Notes: generated by a model not told the origin, from the sequence alone. A stretch of DNA of 64,000 nt from Bryobacterales bacterium (GCA_022824585.1 JAJDZN010000057.1:1-64000); one strand, 5' to 3'. Positions 36,049 through 45,849 are shown, counted from the first letter of the stretch. A program made the numbers and translations.

Positions 36049-36331
36049 GAAAAAGACCGCTCTGGCCTACCCGGGTGGCGAAAAGCTGAGAGCTCGCGCG
36101 GCGGGCCTCCGCTCCCGAGCCGAGCGACATCCCGAAGATCGGTGCCCGCGAATCCGATAGGCTGCCCGGTTGGCGAGGCCCGAAGCGAGGATCGACCTAA
36201 CCCTTCCTAGTCGTGCGGCGTCAGGGAATCTCGAGGATAGCCACGGCGGGCATCCACGGCGAGAGGGCCAGGCGAGGGGCCGAAGCCGGGCGCGACCGCC
36301 GGATGCTGGCCCGGCAGGCGCAGCGGGACGC
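36049..36331. other. Intergenic region, no gene recognised
   Basis: This is the middle of the 553-base divergent gap between mreB and the Gfo/Idh/MocA gene. Open frames here lack motifs and ribosome sites. No RNA gene or repeat seen. Confidence 0.5.
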
Positions 36332-36361
36332 TTGAATTCGGTCTCGCCGGACGCCTACACT
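36332..36361 (+). promoter_or_regulatory. Predicted promoter of the Gfo/Idh/MocA gene
   Basis: TTGAAT (36332-36337) and TACACT (36356-36361) are separated by 18 bases. The leader would be about 50 bases and contains GGAGG at 36404-36408. Confidence 0.5.
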
Positions 36362-36419
36362 CGTTTACTGGCCGATGGGATGCCATCGCGCCCAAGCTTC
36401 AGCGGAGGTCTTGACAGTT

Positions 36420-37571
36420 ATGAAGAAGTTGCAGGTGGCGGTGATCGGGACCGGATTCGTGGGCCGCGTCCACGTCGAGAACATCCGGCGGCAGGCCGAG
36501 GCCGAAGTCGTCGCGATAGCGGACCAGACCGCCGACCTGGCAGCCCAGTTCGGGCAAGTGCTGGGAATCGCCCGCACGTCGGGCGACTACCGCGAGCTGC
36601 TGGACGATCCGGCTATCGACGCGGTGCATATCTGCACGCCGAACCACACGCATTTCGCGATCGCGCGCGATGCGATCACTGCCGGCAAGCACGTGATCTG
36701 CGAGAAGCCCCTGGCGATGACGGCCGCGGAAGGGCAGGGCTTGGTCGAACTGGCACGCTCGCGGGACATCGTGCACGCCACGAGCTATAACCTGCGTTTT
36801 TATCCGAACGTGGCGCAAATGCGGCGCATGGTGGCCACCGGGCAGGTGGGTGACGTGTTGGCGGTGCAGGGCACCTACTCACAGGACTGGCTGTTCTTCG
36901 ACACGGACTACAACTGGCGGCTCGAGCCGGAAGTGGGCGGCAATTCGCGCGCCATGGCCGACATCGGCTCCCACTGGTGCGATCTGCTGGAACACGTCAC
37001 CGGCAAGCAGATCCAAGCGGTGTGCGCAGAGCTGGCCACGTTTCATCCGGTACGCAAGAAGCCCAAGAAGCCGATCGAAACCTACGCGGGCAAGATGCTG
37101 GAACCGGAGGACTACGAGGACCGCCCGATCACGACCGAGGATTTCGGCGCGATTCTGCTGCGCTTCGGCGACCGGGCGAGGGGAGCGCTGACGATCAACC
37201 AGGTCGCCGCTGGCCGCAAGAACCGGCTGCTGGTGGACATCTACGGCACCAGGTGCGGCCTTTCGTGGGATGGGGAGCGGCCGAACGAGCTGTGGATCGG
37301 GCGGCGCGACGGAAACAACGAGCTGCTTGTCAAGGACCCGTCATTGCTGGAAGAGCAGGCGCGCTCCTTCGCCGATCTGCCGGGCGGCCACGCGGAGGGC
37401 TACGCCGATACCTTCAAGCAGTTCTTCCGCCGCTTCTATGCGGCCTGCCGCGACAAGTCGAAGGCCCGGGAGGTGCCGGGCTTCGATGCCGGACTGCGGC
37501 AGTTGCGGCTGGTCGAGGCTGTGCTGCGCAGCCACGGCGAAGGCGGGTGGGTAGAGGTCGACGCCGCGTAG
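36420..37571 (+). CDS. Gfo/Idh/MocA family sugar oxidoreductase
   Basis: The 383-residue protein begins with the NAD(P) fold (QVAVIGTGFVGRVHVENI) and contains the family motif CEKPLAMTAAEGQ with its Lys near residue 98, followed by SYNLRFYPNVAQMRR and a C-terminal alpha/beta domain with DIGSHWCDLLEHVTG. It oxidises or reduces a sugar or inositol in the cytoplasm; no signal is present. GGAGG 11 bases before the ATG at 36420 fixes the start, and longer in-frame options lack it. The isomerase 52 bases downstream suggests a two-step sugar conversion. Confidence 0.9.
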   Translation: MKKLQVAVIGTGFVGRVHVENIRRQAEAEVVAIADQTADLAAQFGQVLGIARTSGDYRELLDDPAIDAVHICTPNHTHFAIARDAITAGKHVICEKPLAMTAAEGQGLVELARSRDIVHATSYNLRFYPNVAQMRRMVATGQVGDVLAVQGTYSQDWLFFDTDYNWRLEPEVGGNSRAMADIGSHWCDLLEHVTGKQIQAVCAELATFHPVRKKPKKPIETYAGKMLEPEDYEDRPITTEDFGAILLRFGDRARGALTINQVAAGRKNRLLVDIYGTRCGLSWDGERPNELWIGRRDGNNELLVKDPSLLEEQARSFADLPGGHAEGYADTFKQFFRRFYAACRDKSKAREVPGFDAGLRQLRLVEAVLRSHGEGGWVEVDAA

Positions 37572-37622
37572 CGGCCCGAGTAGAGGCCCGCGCGCTGCTG
37601 TAGACTACCGGAGGCGGCTGAT

Positions 37623-38465
37623 ATGGAACCACTGCAGGTCGGCTTGATGTTCTGGACCGGCGGCGTGCTCGGAGTCGACGCTGCCCCCGACGAGATCGTC
37701 GAGTCCGTAGCCGCGTTCGGCGTGAGCTGCGGACAGTTGGGCGTGCATGGCGCGGCGGACCTGGCTCCCGGCGCAGCCGAGCGTTGGCGGGCCGCGCTGG
37801 ACGGTTCCGAGCTTGAGATCGTCACAGCTTTCCAGAGCTTCGAGGGCGAGAGCTACGCGAGCATCCCGATTTGCGCGCAGACCGTGGGCTACGTGCCCGC
37901 TGCGACGCGCCGCGAGCGCGAGCAGCGGAGCTACGCGGTGTCGGATTTCGCTCGCTCGCTCGGCATTCCCGGCGTGGCGGCACACATCGGCTGCCTGCCC
38001 GAAGATCCGAGCGATGCCGAGTACCGGGCCGTCCTCGAACTTGTGCGCCGCGTCTGCGACCACTGCGCCCGCAACGGCCAGACCTTCGCACTGGAAACCG
38101 GACAGGAGCCGGCGGCGGCGCTGCTGGAGTTCCTGCACGCGGTGGACCGACCGAACCTGGGGGTCAATTTTGATCCCGCGAATATGATTCTGTACGGGTC
38201 CGGCGAGCCGATGGAGGCCCTGCGCACGCTCCGAGAGCACGTCTTGACGGTGCATTGCAAGGACGGCACGTGGCCGGAGACGCCGGGCGAGTGGGGGCGG
38301 GAGACGCCGCTTGGAGATGGAGACGTGGGCATGGAGCGCTACGTCCGCACTCTGCGCGAGATCGGCTACGCCGGCCCCTTGGTCATCGAGCGCGAGATCG
38401 TCGGCGAAGAGCAGCGCGCCGACATCGGCAGGGCCATTGCCCTTCTGAACCGCATCCGGGCCTGA
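37623..38465 (+). CDS. TIM-barrel sugar phosphate isomerase/epimerase
   Basis: The 280-residue cytoplasmic protein has the xylose-isomerase-like barrel. FALETGQEPAAALLEFL, NLGVNFDPANMILYG, VLTVHCKDGTWPETPGEWG and LVIEREIVGEEQ carry the usual Glu-Asp-His-Glu metal site. GGAGG (37610-37614) eight bases before the ATG supports the start, and TAGACT at 37601 is a possible -10, so it may also have its own promoter. It probably works with the oxidoreductase upstream on a ketose or inositol derivative; the substrate is not visible. Confidence 0.87.
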   Translation: MEPLQVGLMFWTGGVLGVDAAPDEIVESVAAFGVSCGQLGVHGAADLAPGAAERWRAALDGSELEIVTAFQSFEGESYASIPICAQTVGYVPAATRREREQRSYAVSDFARSLGIPGVAAHIGCLPEDPSDAEYRAVLELVRRVCDHCARNGQTFALETGQEPAAALLEFLHAVDRPNLGVNFDPANMILYGSGEPMEALRTLREHVLTVHCKDGTWPETPGEWGRETPLGDGDVGMERYVRTLREIGYAGPLVIEREIVGEEQRADIGRAIALLNRIRA

Positions 38466-38532
38466 ATTCCCGTCCAGTACCTGCACGCCGCAGCCTCGGC
38501 AGCGGTTCACGCTGCTAAACTTCGATTCAGGC

Positions 38533-39768
38533 GTGTACAGAGGACTTGGATTCGGCCTGGCTCTGTGCGTGGCGGCGCTGCTCGGAGCCGATGCCCTGCG
38601 CGAAGCGGCGCAGGCGCTGGAGAGCAACGATTTTGCCGGCGCTATCCCGCACCTAGAAGCCGCGCTCGAGGACGACCCCGCCAACGTCAACGCCCGCTTC
38701 AACCTCGCCTACGCCCGCCAGGCAACGGGCGACGCGGCGAGCGCGATCCAACACTACCAGGTCATTGCCGAGCAACAGCCGGACCTGATGCCGGCGCGGC
38801 AGAATCTGGCCACTCTGCTCATGCAGGCCGGCAGGTTCGCAGACGCCGCTCAGCACTACGAAGCCATCGCACAGGCGCAGCCAGAGAACCGGCAGGGCCT
38901 GCAGTTGGCCGCCTCGGCCCACAGCCAAGCCGGGCAGGCCGAGCAGGCCCGCGCCGCCTTCCAGCGCCTCTTGGACATTGACGGCACGTCGCTTGAGGCG
39001 ACCTTGGGCCTGGCGAGTTCGCTGGCAGAACTCGGCCGGCTGCACGAAGCCGTACCGCACTATTTGCGCGCCGTCCAGATGGACCCGAGTGCCGAAGATG
39101 CCCTGCTGGAGATCGCTAAGCGGTTGGAAGAATCAGGCTTCAAGCAGGACGCGCTCGAACTGTACAGGCGGTACGCGCGGAATCGGCCCGACAACGCCGC
39201 CGTGCAAGAGGAGATCGGAGTTCTGCTGCTCGCGAGCGGCAACCTGCGAGCCGCCACGCAGGCCCTAGAGCGAGCTGTGCGACTCGAGCCGCGATCCCGT
39301 CGGCACGCCGCTCTGGGCGAAGCCTATCGCCAGGCAGGCAAGGTGGAAGCCGCCCGGGAACAACTCAGTCTGGCGGCCAAGTCTGCACCGGGCGATGCGA
39401 AGGCCCGCTTGCGCTACGCGAACGCACTCTTACAACAGCAGGAGTACGAACTCGCCTCGCGCGAGTACCTGGCCTCGCTCGAGGTCGATCCGGGCGCTTC
39501 GGACGCGTGGAACGGGCTGGCCTTCGCCATGTACCGGCTTAGTAACTTCCCGGCGGCTCTGCGCGCCTTGAAGGAAGCGGAGAAGCTCGGCCCGCCGCTG
39601 GCAGCAAGCGTGTATCTGCGGGCGCTTTGCCAGGACAGCTTGCAGCTCTACGAGGAGGCGCAGGACTCGTATCGCGCCTTCTTGGCTCTGAGTACGGACA
39701 TGCAGGTAGAGACCTGGAAAGCGACCCAGCGCCTCAAGACGATCGCCAAGGTGTTGGAGAAGCGGTGA
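38533..39768 (+). CDS. Exported TPR protein
   Basis: The 411-residue protein starts at a GTG, has a short signal (LALCVAALLGADA), and is built of about ten tetratricopeptide repeats, for example ALEDDPANVNARFNLAYA and AVQMDPSAEDALLEIA. Such proteins are periplasmic scaffolds. TAAACT lies 11 bases before the start. Its last bases overlap the next gene (GTGA at 39765-39768), so the TPR protein and the small exported protein are coupled and may form a complex. Confidence 0.85.
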   Translation: MYRGLGFGLALCVAALLGADALREAAQALESNDFAGAIPHLEAALEDDPANVNARFNLAYARQATGDAASAIQHYQVIAEQQPDLMPARQNLATLLMQAGRFADAAQHYEAIAQAQPENRQGLQLAASAHSQAGQAEQARAAFQRLLDIDGTSLEATLGLASSLAELGRLHEAVPHYLRAVQMDPSAEDALLEIAKRLEESGFKQDALELYRRYARNRPDNAAVQEEIGVLLLASGNLRAATQALERAVRLEPRSRRHAALGEAYRQAGKVEAAREQLSLAAKSAPGDAKARLRYANALLQQQEYELASREYLASLEVDPGASDAWNGLAFAMYRLSNFPAALRALKEAEKLGPPLAASVYLRALCQDSLQLYEEAQDSYRAFLALSTDMQVETWKATQRLKTIAKVLEKR

Positions 39769-40214
39769 GGTTCGGCGTCCGCCTTGCGCTGCTGGCGTGC
39801 ATGGCAGTGCTGTGCTGCTTCGGGGCACCGCGCGGCAGCCTGGCGGAGGTCGAGGCTATCGCGGATCGGGAGACCCGCTCGCGCCGGGCGCTGGCTTTCG
39901 CATGGGATCAGTTGGACATAGTCAGCAAGGCCTACCAAGACGACAATCTCGCAGCCGGCCGCCAAGGGCTAGAGAATATCGGAGAAGCGGTGGACTTGGC
40001 CGTGAGCTCGCTCGAGGCGACCGGCAAGTACGCCCGCAGGCACCCGCGACACTTCAAGCACGCCGAAATCCGGACGCGCAAGCTGCTAGCGCAGCTGCAG
40101 CAGCTGCAGCGCAAGCTGTACCTAGGAGACCAAGCTGACTTCGACGGGCTCATCGAGCGGATCGAAGCGGCAAACGCTCGGCTGCTGCGCGGCCTGATGG
40201 GGCCGAAGGAGTAG
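39765..40214 (+). CDS. Small exported helical protein of unknown function
   Basis: The 149-residue protein has a signal peptide (LALLACMAVLCCFGAPRGSLA) and then a mainly helical body with heptad-like segments (IRTRKLLAQLQQLQRKLYLGD). No family recognised. The GTG start overlaps the TPR gene's stop, which favours coupled translation. In layout it resembles the next protein, which is also exported and helical. The pair may be partners of the TPR scaffold; this is inference. Confidence 0.7.
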   Translation: MRFGVRLALLACMAVLCCFGAPRGSLAEVEAIADRETRSRRALAFAWDQLDIVSKAYQDDNLAAGRQGLENIGEAVDLAVSSLEATGKYARRHPRHFKHAEIRTRKLLAQLQQLQRKLYLGDQADFDGLIERIEAANARLLRGLMGPKE

Positions 40215-40328
40215 GCGCCACCAAGTCCGGGCTGCGCTCAGCCGGGCAGCTGGCACAGCCCACCTGCCGGCTTCCCGACATCGGGGGTTGGCATCGGCAG
40301 GCCAAACCATTAGAGTTAGGGGAGCGCG

Positions 40329-40988
40329 ATGCCGACCCGACTCATCCTTGCGATCCTCTGCGCTCTCGTCCCGGCCTTCGGGCAGGAACTGCCCCGCAAC
40401 CGAGAGTTCTTGACCGACTACGAGATCGAAGTCCTGCGCGACAGTCAGGAGCTGGACAAGCGCATGAGCGCGTACACAAACTTCGCGGCTCTGCGCCTCG
40501 AGCTGATCGAACAGGCCCTTGCAGAGGAAGAGGCCGGGCGCGGCGCCAAGATCCATCGCTCCCTGACGGAGTACTCGTCGATCATTCAAGCCGTCGACGA
40601 CGTCATCGACGACGCCCTGCTGCGGAACAAGAAGCTCGACGGAGCACTGGAGGTCCTGTTCAAGGCCGAGCAGGTGTTCGCTGCGCGCTTGGCCGCGATC
40701 GCGGGGACCGACGCCGACGACGCGTGGCGCTACGAATTCGTGCTGGAGGACGCTATCGGCATCACCGACGACAGCTTGGACCTGCTCGCCGAAGACCTAG
40801 GCGCAAGGAAGCGCACGGTGGTCCTGCAAGAGGAGTCCGAGAAGCGGCGCCAGAAGGAGCGCATGGCACCGGAACGGCGCAAGGAAGTCGAGCAGGCCAG
40901 CGAGCAAGAAGCCGCCGAACAGGCTGAGAGAAAGCGCAAGCGCCCGTCCCTGCTGCGGCCAGGCGAGAAGCTGGGCGGGAACAGGTGA
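40329..40988 (+). CDS. Exported helical protein with basic, charged tail, unknown function
   Basis: The 219-residue protein has a signal peptide (ILAILCALVPAFGQ) and a helical body of about 140 residues. The C-terminal 55 residues are a highly charged, probable coiled coil (RRQKERMAPERRKEVEQ and EAAEQAERKRKR). I do not recognise a family. The gene follows the small exported protein by 114 bases on the same strand and converges on the subtilase. A possible ribosome site (GGGGAG) lies just before the ATG. Confidence 0.7.
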   Translation: MPTRLILAILCALVPAFGQELPRNREFLTDYEIEVLRDSQELDKRMSAYTNFAALRLELIEQALAEEEAGRGAKIHRSLTEYSSIIQAVDDVIDDALLRNKKLDGALEVLFKAEQVFAARLAAIAGTDADDAWRYEFVLEDAIGITDDSLDLLAEDLGARKRTVVLQEESEKRRQKERMAPERRKEVEQASEQEAAEQAERKRKRPSLLRPGEKLGGNR

Positions 40989-41001
40989 TCGGGCTGGGCG
41001 G

Positions 41002-44000
41002 TCACTGCACCGCCAGGGACACGGTGTTGCTGCGCGCGCCGTGCATCGACACGGCCAAGTCCGCGCTGCCGCTGGGCAGGCCGGCCGGCACGACGAATTC
41101 AATCTGGGACATGCCTGCCACGCCTGGAAGGGAGCCCGAGTAGGTCACCGATGCTCGAACTCCTCCGACCGTAACTTCCGGAGCGTGCACGGTCTCGGAC
41201 CGGTCGGCCGCGGCGGTGCCAGACTGCAACTGCTGCCCGTAGGGACCGGCACCGGTCAGGTAGATGGCCACCTGATCCCCCCCGGCCACGGGAGCGTCTG
41301 GGGTCACCGGCCGGCCGTCAAGGTGAAATGCAGCCGACGGGCTCCCGCCCTCGGTGGCATAGACATAGACCCCGGGCGCCACGTCCGCCAGATTGACCAC
41401 GAAGGGATCGGCGGCCAGCTCCAGATCGTCGCGCGTGCGGACACGGACCTTGGCGTAGGCGAAATTGAGGCCCGCCAGCTCCCAAGGGACTTGGATACCC
41501 AAGCGATCCTCGCCGGTAAGGAACACGCGGGCGGGCACGCTCACGCCCAGTTCTGGGTAGTCGAAGCTGACGCTCACCGATTTGAGGGCAACCGGGAGAG
41601 GGGAGTACAGCGCCTCGCCCGGGAATTCGGCAAGCGCGCTTCCGAAGATCGTGGCCAGCGAGCCGGGTGCCACCGGCTGGCCCGCCGCGTGGCTGGCGTC
41701 GTTGACAATCTCGTCGATGCGCGGGCGCAACAGGTCCGCAGTGAACTCGAACCGAACCCTCTCGCCCCCCACGTAGGCCTCCACCACCTGCGGTGTCGCG
41801 GAAGGACCGAACTCGACTTCGGCAACCGCCAAGCCGTACGTGTCGGTCACGGGTTGCGCAGAGAGAATCCGAGCGTCGCCCTCCACGACTGCGAACTCGA
41901 CCGGTTGACCGGCTACGGGAGCGCCGTTGCGATCCACGAACTTGCCGACCAGGTGCTCTGTCCTGCTCTCGCCGGCGAATCCCCTCCGCTCAGCCGGAGC
42001 AACCGCGTAGGCACCTTGCGGCACGCTGTCGCCCACCACATACAGGAAGGGCACGCGAAGCGCGTCGGGACGGCCGTGGCGCGTGATCAGCAGGTGTCCC
42101 TCGTACGATCCGGGCACCGGCATGAGGCCTTCCAGCGACGCCCTCACCGCGGCGTACTGGTCCGGCAGGAGGCGAAACTCGATATCGCTGAACCCGTCGA
42201 GATTGACCGCGGCCCGCGCATCGCGGTCTCTGGCCACGACCGCGACTCGGTATGTCTGGGCCTGGCGCGAGCGGTTGGTAATGAAGATCTCTTGCCAAAC
42301 CGGCAGTGACGTGGCGCTAAACTCCCCGAAGCCGATCGTCGGAGGCTCCACCGTTGCGATCGGGTCGAGAGCCGCTTCAAGGTCCACCAAGCCGGAGCCG
42401 ACGGAGCCCACGCGCGCTGTCGCGCCGTCCTCGATCACAGACCTAGCCGCGGTGTTGATGAGGGCGGACGCCACTTCGCGCGCTGTCCAAGTCGGATTTC
42501 CCTGCCAGACCAAGGCAGCCCCGCCAGCGATCACCGGCGCGGCCAAGCTGGTTCCCTGCACTTGGCGGTACCCGCTGGGATTGAAGCCGTTCGGCCTGGC
42601 ATCGAGCCAAGTGTCCGCGGTGTAGACGCTGACTCCCGGTGCCGCCACGTCAGGCTTCAGATTCAGGCCCGGAGTGGGTCCGCGAGAGCTGAAGCCGGCT
42701 ACTTGTGTCGGATCTTCCAAGCGCGCAGTGGGTGCGGGATCGAGCGTCAATTGCGCCGCCGTCCCCGCCGGCAGCCCGCCCAAGCGCTGCACAAGCGCGG
42801 CGCCGTCCGAAGCCGAGACGAAGTAGGCGGGAACGTCCGTGTCCTGCAATGCCCCCATCTCGATCAGCGCATCGGACGGTCCATTGTCGAGGACGACCAC
42901 GCCGACCGCGCCAGCGCTTGCGGCGTGCTCGACCTTGTCGACGAACCAGCAGTCTCCACCGCGCTCTGCGACGACGATGCTTCCGCTGAGAGCGCCGGCA
43001 GGAAACGCCTGGCAGGCGTCTGGGTTCTCGAACCTCTCCGCGAGCGCCGCCGGGGCCGTCAGCGACTCAGCCAATACGGGGCCCGTGCCCGTCAATGCGG
43101 CGTAGGAAAAGCCTCCGAACTGCACGCTCTGTTCCAGCCGCCTCGAATTGCCAGTGGCAGCGACGGCAATCACATCGGGCGCGACGGCGGGCGAGGAAAT
43201 CGTGTTGCGCGACGCTCCGTCTCGGCCCCCGATCTGGCCCGAGTTCCCGGCGGCGGCGACAACGACGCGCCCGAAGTCAAACACGGCGCTCTGGGCAGCG
43301 ACGGCCAAGGGATCGCAGTTATTTCCGAGCAGGTCGCCGCAGTCCGAACCGTGAGAGTTCCAAGGATGGGTCGCGATCTGGCCGATGCTCAGATTGATAA
43401 CGTCCATGCCGTCCACGACGGCGTCGTCGATCGCCGCAATCAGCGCTTGGGAACTCGCCGAGGACTTGATCCCGGGCGTGCCGGTCACCTTGTATACGCC
43501 GAGATAGGCCCTCGGAGCGATCCCTTCGAGAGGCCCGGCCGGAGACTCGACGCGCCTGCCCGCGGCCACCATCGCGACAGCCGTGCCGTGTCCGCTGAAG
43601 TCTACCGGCGAATTGTCATCCGGCGTCGAGGTCGCGGGATCCCCCGAGTTCTGCAACTGCATGTAGCTGCGGATTGCCACGATCTTGCGGTTGGCGAGCA
43701 CCAAGTCTTCCGGCCTGCCCTTGGGATAGCCGGTCAGCTCCGGCAGGGAGTCGTCTTGAAATGCCGGATGGAGGAAATCGAGGCCGGAATCGATGATTGC
43801 GATCTTGACGCCCTCGCCGGAGGCGGCGAGGCCCGACGGCCGCAGCCTTACAGCTTTCAAGCCGGTTACATCGGCCACGCTATCGAGCTTGACTTCGAAG
43901 TCGCGACTCGGGATCACGCTCTTCACGCCGGCAATGGACTCAAATGCCTCGGCTTGCTCCGCCGTGGCGAGGACAAAAACCGCATTGAGCACGTTCTGGA

Positions 44001-44292
44001 CGCTGCCGAGGATCGTGGCACCGCCCGCCTCCAGCGTCGCTGCGACCGGTTCTTGCGTGGCTGCCACGGCCCGGGCCATAACCGCGAAACTGGCCGCCGA
44101 AACCCGGCCCGGCCCGCGCCGGTCCGCTTTCGTGCGTGCCATGGACAAGCGCTTCCCGGTCGCGGGCGCGTCCAAGACCACGGTGTAGCGAGCGACGCGG
44201 CCGTCCTCCGCCGCCACCGAATTCCAACCGGCAAGCAGGCAGACTGTCAGTGCAAAAGCCGTCCGAAGCGTGGAGCCTGCTTGCCGCATCAT
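41002..44292 (-). CDS. Secreted subtilisin-like serine protease with PA domain and TIGR03437 C-terminus
   Basis: The 1096-residue protein has a signal peptide, an I9-like propeptide (about 35-130) and an S8 protease domain with Asp168 (AIIDSGLD), His235 (FSGHGTAVA) and Ser582 (GTSLAAP). A PA domain is inserted around residues 420-515. Beta-rich domains follow, and the last ~230 residues (NDASHAAGQPVAPGSLATIFGSALA onward) match the Solibacter-type C-terminal domain found on many exported proteins of that lineage. The start at the double ATG (44292) has GGGAG upstream; a longer in-frame start is unlikely. It digests proteins outside the cell. It is divergent from the heparinase-like gene. Confidence 0.93.
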   Translation of the reverse strand: MMRQAGSTLRTAFALTVCLLAGWNSVAAEDGRVARYTVVLDAPATGKRLSMARTKADRRGPGRVSAASFAVMARAVAATQEPVAATLEAGGATILGSVQNVLNAVFVLATAEQAEAFESIAGVKSVIPSRDFEVKLDSVADVTGLKAVRLRPSGLAASGEGVKIAIIDSGLDFLHPAFQDDSLPELTGYPKGRPEDLVLANRKIVAIRSYMQLQNSGDPATSTPDDNSPVDFSGHGTAVAMVAAGRRVESPAGPLEGIAPRAYLGVYKVTGTPGIKSSASSQALIAAIDDAVVDGMDVINLSIGQIATHPWNSHGSDCGDLLGNNCDPLAVAAQSAVFDFGRVVVAAAGNSGQIGGRDGASRNTISSPAVAPDVIAVAATGNSRRLEQSVQFGGFSYAALTGTGPVLAESLTAPAALAERFENPDACQAFPAGALSGSIVVAERGGDCWFVDKVEHAASAGAVGVVVLDNGPSDALIEMGALQDTDVPAYFVSASDGAALVQRLGGLPAGTAAQLTLDPAPTARLEDPTQVAGFSSRGPTPGLNLKPDVAAPGVSVYTADTWLDARPNGFNPSGYRQVQGTSLAAPVIAGGAALVWQGNPTWTAREVASALINTAARSVIEDGATARVGSVGSGLVDLEAALDPIATVEPPTIGFGEFSATSLPVWQEIFITNRSRQAQTYRVAVVARDRDARAAVNLDGFSDIEFRLLPDQYAAVRASLEGLMPVPGSYEGHLLITRHGRPDALRVPFLYVVGDSVPQGAYAVAPAERRGFAGESRTEHLVGKFVDRNGAPVAGQPVEFAVVEGDARILSAQPVTDTYGLAVAEVEFGPSATPQVVEAYVGGERVRFEFTADLLRPRIDEIVNDASHAAGQPVAPGSLATIFGSALAEFPGEALYSPLPVALKSVSVSFDYPELGVSVPARVFLTGEDRLGIQVPWELAGLNFAYAKVRVRTRDDLELAADPFVVNLADVAPGVYVYATEGGSPSAAFHLDGRPVTPDAPVAGGDQVAIYLTGAGPYGQQLQSGTAAADRSETVHAPEVTVGGVRASVTYSGSLPGVAGMSQIEFVVPAGLPSGSADLAVSMHGARSNTVSLAVQ

Positions 44293-44373
44293 GACTCTCC
44301 CAAGCTGCACTCGTAGGACGAGTCTCCGCGCCAAGCCGTTTCTGAACTGGGTCTCGTCCAATGGCCGCATCCG

Positions 44374-44379
44374 TACAAT
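44374..44379 (+). promoter_or_regulatory. Predicted -10 (TACAAT) of the heparinase-like gene
   Basis: The hexamer ends nine bases before the ATG at 44389. Confidence 0.45.
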
Positions 44380-44388
44380 GAGGACGCG

Positions 44389-45849
44389 ATGCGCGCGTTA
44401 CGTGCCGCAACGCTCGGGTGTGTGCTGCTGTGCCTCGGCGACACGGCGTTCGGGCAGGCTGAATTCCGGGTGTACGAGGATCACCCGCGGCTGTTCCTAG
44501 AGCCGAACCGCCTGCAGCGGTTGCGCAATGATGTCGGCCGCCAGTCGCTGCGCTGGCGATCGCTAAGCGATCTCGTCGCAACAGAGACCGCATTTGCAGA
44601 GCGGCCCCTAGTCGACGCGCTCCGGTTCCAAGTCGAGGGCGCCGAGACAGCGGGGCGGTCCGCTGTCGCATGGAGCAAGCGGTTGGCCGAGAATGGCATC
44701 GGCAATGCCGGCGACTTGCGCCAAGCCGCGCTCGTCTACGACTGGTGCTACGACCTGTTCGACGCATCCGAGCGGGCCGAGCTGCGTGACGCCATGGCAG
44801 CGGCCGTCTCAACGTTGCTGCCCCGGGCGGCCCTCGGCGTCGGACTGATACGAGCCGCGATCCTGGCGTCGATCGCGTCGGCCGGCGACTGGGATGAATC
44901 CGAAGCCGCTCTTGCGACCCTCCTCGGCGCGCACTGGAAGGCCGAAGTGGTGCCGAGCCTGAGGGACGGCTCGATCGCTGACGACGGCCAAGACTTGATC
45001 GCCGCGCTCGAGACTGGGCTGGTGGTGCGACACAATCTGGACTCGGATCCGCTGCAGCCCGGAATCGATGCGTTGCGGTCGCTGGCGCGCTGCCGGCTGC
45101 TGAGCTATTACCCGCTGGACATCGAGACTGACAGCGGCAGATTGCGCTGGCCGTCGCGCTTCGGCGCAAACGAGCAACTGGCGCAGGTGCAGGCGCCCCT
45201 CGACCGGATCGCGGAGATGCTGCTGGTCGCCTATGAATCCAACCTGCCGGAGTTCCAGTTCTTGCAGGGCTGGATCCGCGATGAGCGCTACCTGCAGACA
45301 TCGCAACTGGTCGCGCCCTATGAATTCCTCTGGGTGAATCCCTACCTGCCGGGGCTGACCGCCCAATCGTCTCCTCTTCTCGCCCTCGATCCAATCCGCG
45401 GCCGGATTTTCGGCCGTTCGGGCTGGGATCCGGCCGCGACCTGGCTGCGGTACACCGACAGACGGTTGGAAGTGCTTGCAAACGGTGAGATCTCGACGAC
45501 GTCCAGCTTCGGCGGACTGGCCCCGATCTATTTCCCGAAAGCGGTCGTGGTGCCGATCGCACCACCTGCCAAGATCTCGCTGTCCTGGGAGCCGTCGCGC
45601 GAGCAGGCGCCGGAAAACGCCTACATCTACCTGATCGGACTCCAAGCAGGAGAGACCTACGGCCTCAAGATTGGCGGGCGCGAGGCCCGTCTGGTCCAGG
45701 CAAGCAAGGGGGGCATCATCGTCTTGCAGAGCGATCCAAACGCGGACAAACGCAACCGCATCGATCTGAGGCGAAGGGTGCGGCTCGAGCTCCGCCCCAC
45801 GCTGAAGCCTACCGATCCGCGACGCGCACCACCGACGTTGCGGCAATGA
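44389..45849 (+). CDS. Exported heparinase II/III-like protein
   Basis: The 486-residue protein has a signal peptide (ends near TAFGQAEF). Its N-terminal motif YEDHPRLFLEPNRLQRLRNDV is typical of the alpha-toroid of heparinase/alginate-lyase-like proteins. The C-terminal part (FGRSGWDPAATWLRYTDRR) resembles the start of the beta-sandwich. It is shorter than full heparinase II/III enzymes (commonly 600 or more residues), so part of the sandwich may be missing. I cannot place the Tyr/His catalytic pair. Sugar-polymer binding or cleavage in the periplasm is the best guess. It converges with nth with a seven-base gap. Confidence 0.6.
   Translation: MRALRAATLGCVLLCLGDTAFGQAEFRVYEDHPRLFLEPNRLQRLRNDVGRQSLRWRSLSDLVATETAFAERPLVDALRFQVEGAETAGRSAVAWSKRLAENGIGNAGDLRQAALVYDWCYDLFDASERAELRDAMAAAVSTLLPRAALGVGLIRAAILASIASAGDWDESEAALATLLGAHWKAEVVPSLRDGSIADDGQDLIAALETGLVVRHNLDSDPLQPGIDALRSLARCRLLSYYPLDIETDSGRLRWPSRFGANEQLAQVQAPLDRIAEMLLVAYESNLPEFQFLQGWIRDERYLQTSQLVAPYEFLWVNPYLPGLTAQSSPLLALDPIRGRIFGRSGWDPAATWLRYTDRRLEVLANGEISTTSSFGGLAPIYFPKAVVVPIAPPAKISLSWEPSREQAPENAYIYLIGLQAGETYGLKIGGREARLVQASKGGIIVLQSDPNADKRNRIDLRRRVRLELRPTLKPTDPRRAPPTLRQ

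Noticed and set aside
38101-38400. Considering the two TIM-barrel isomerases (24597 and 37623) as duplicates
   Set aside because: One is Tat-exported and the other cytoplasmic; shared motifs are only superfamily-level.
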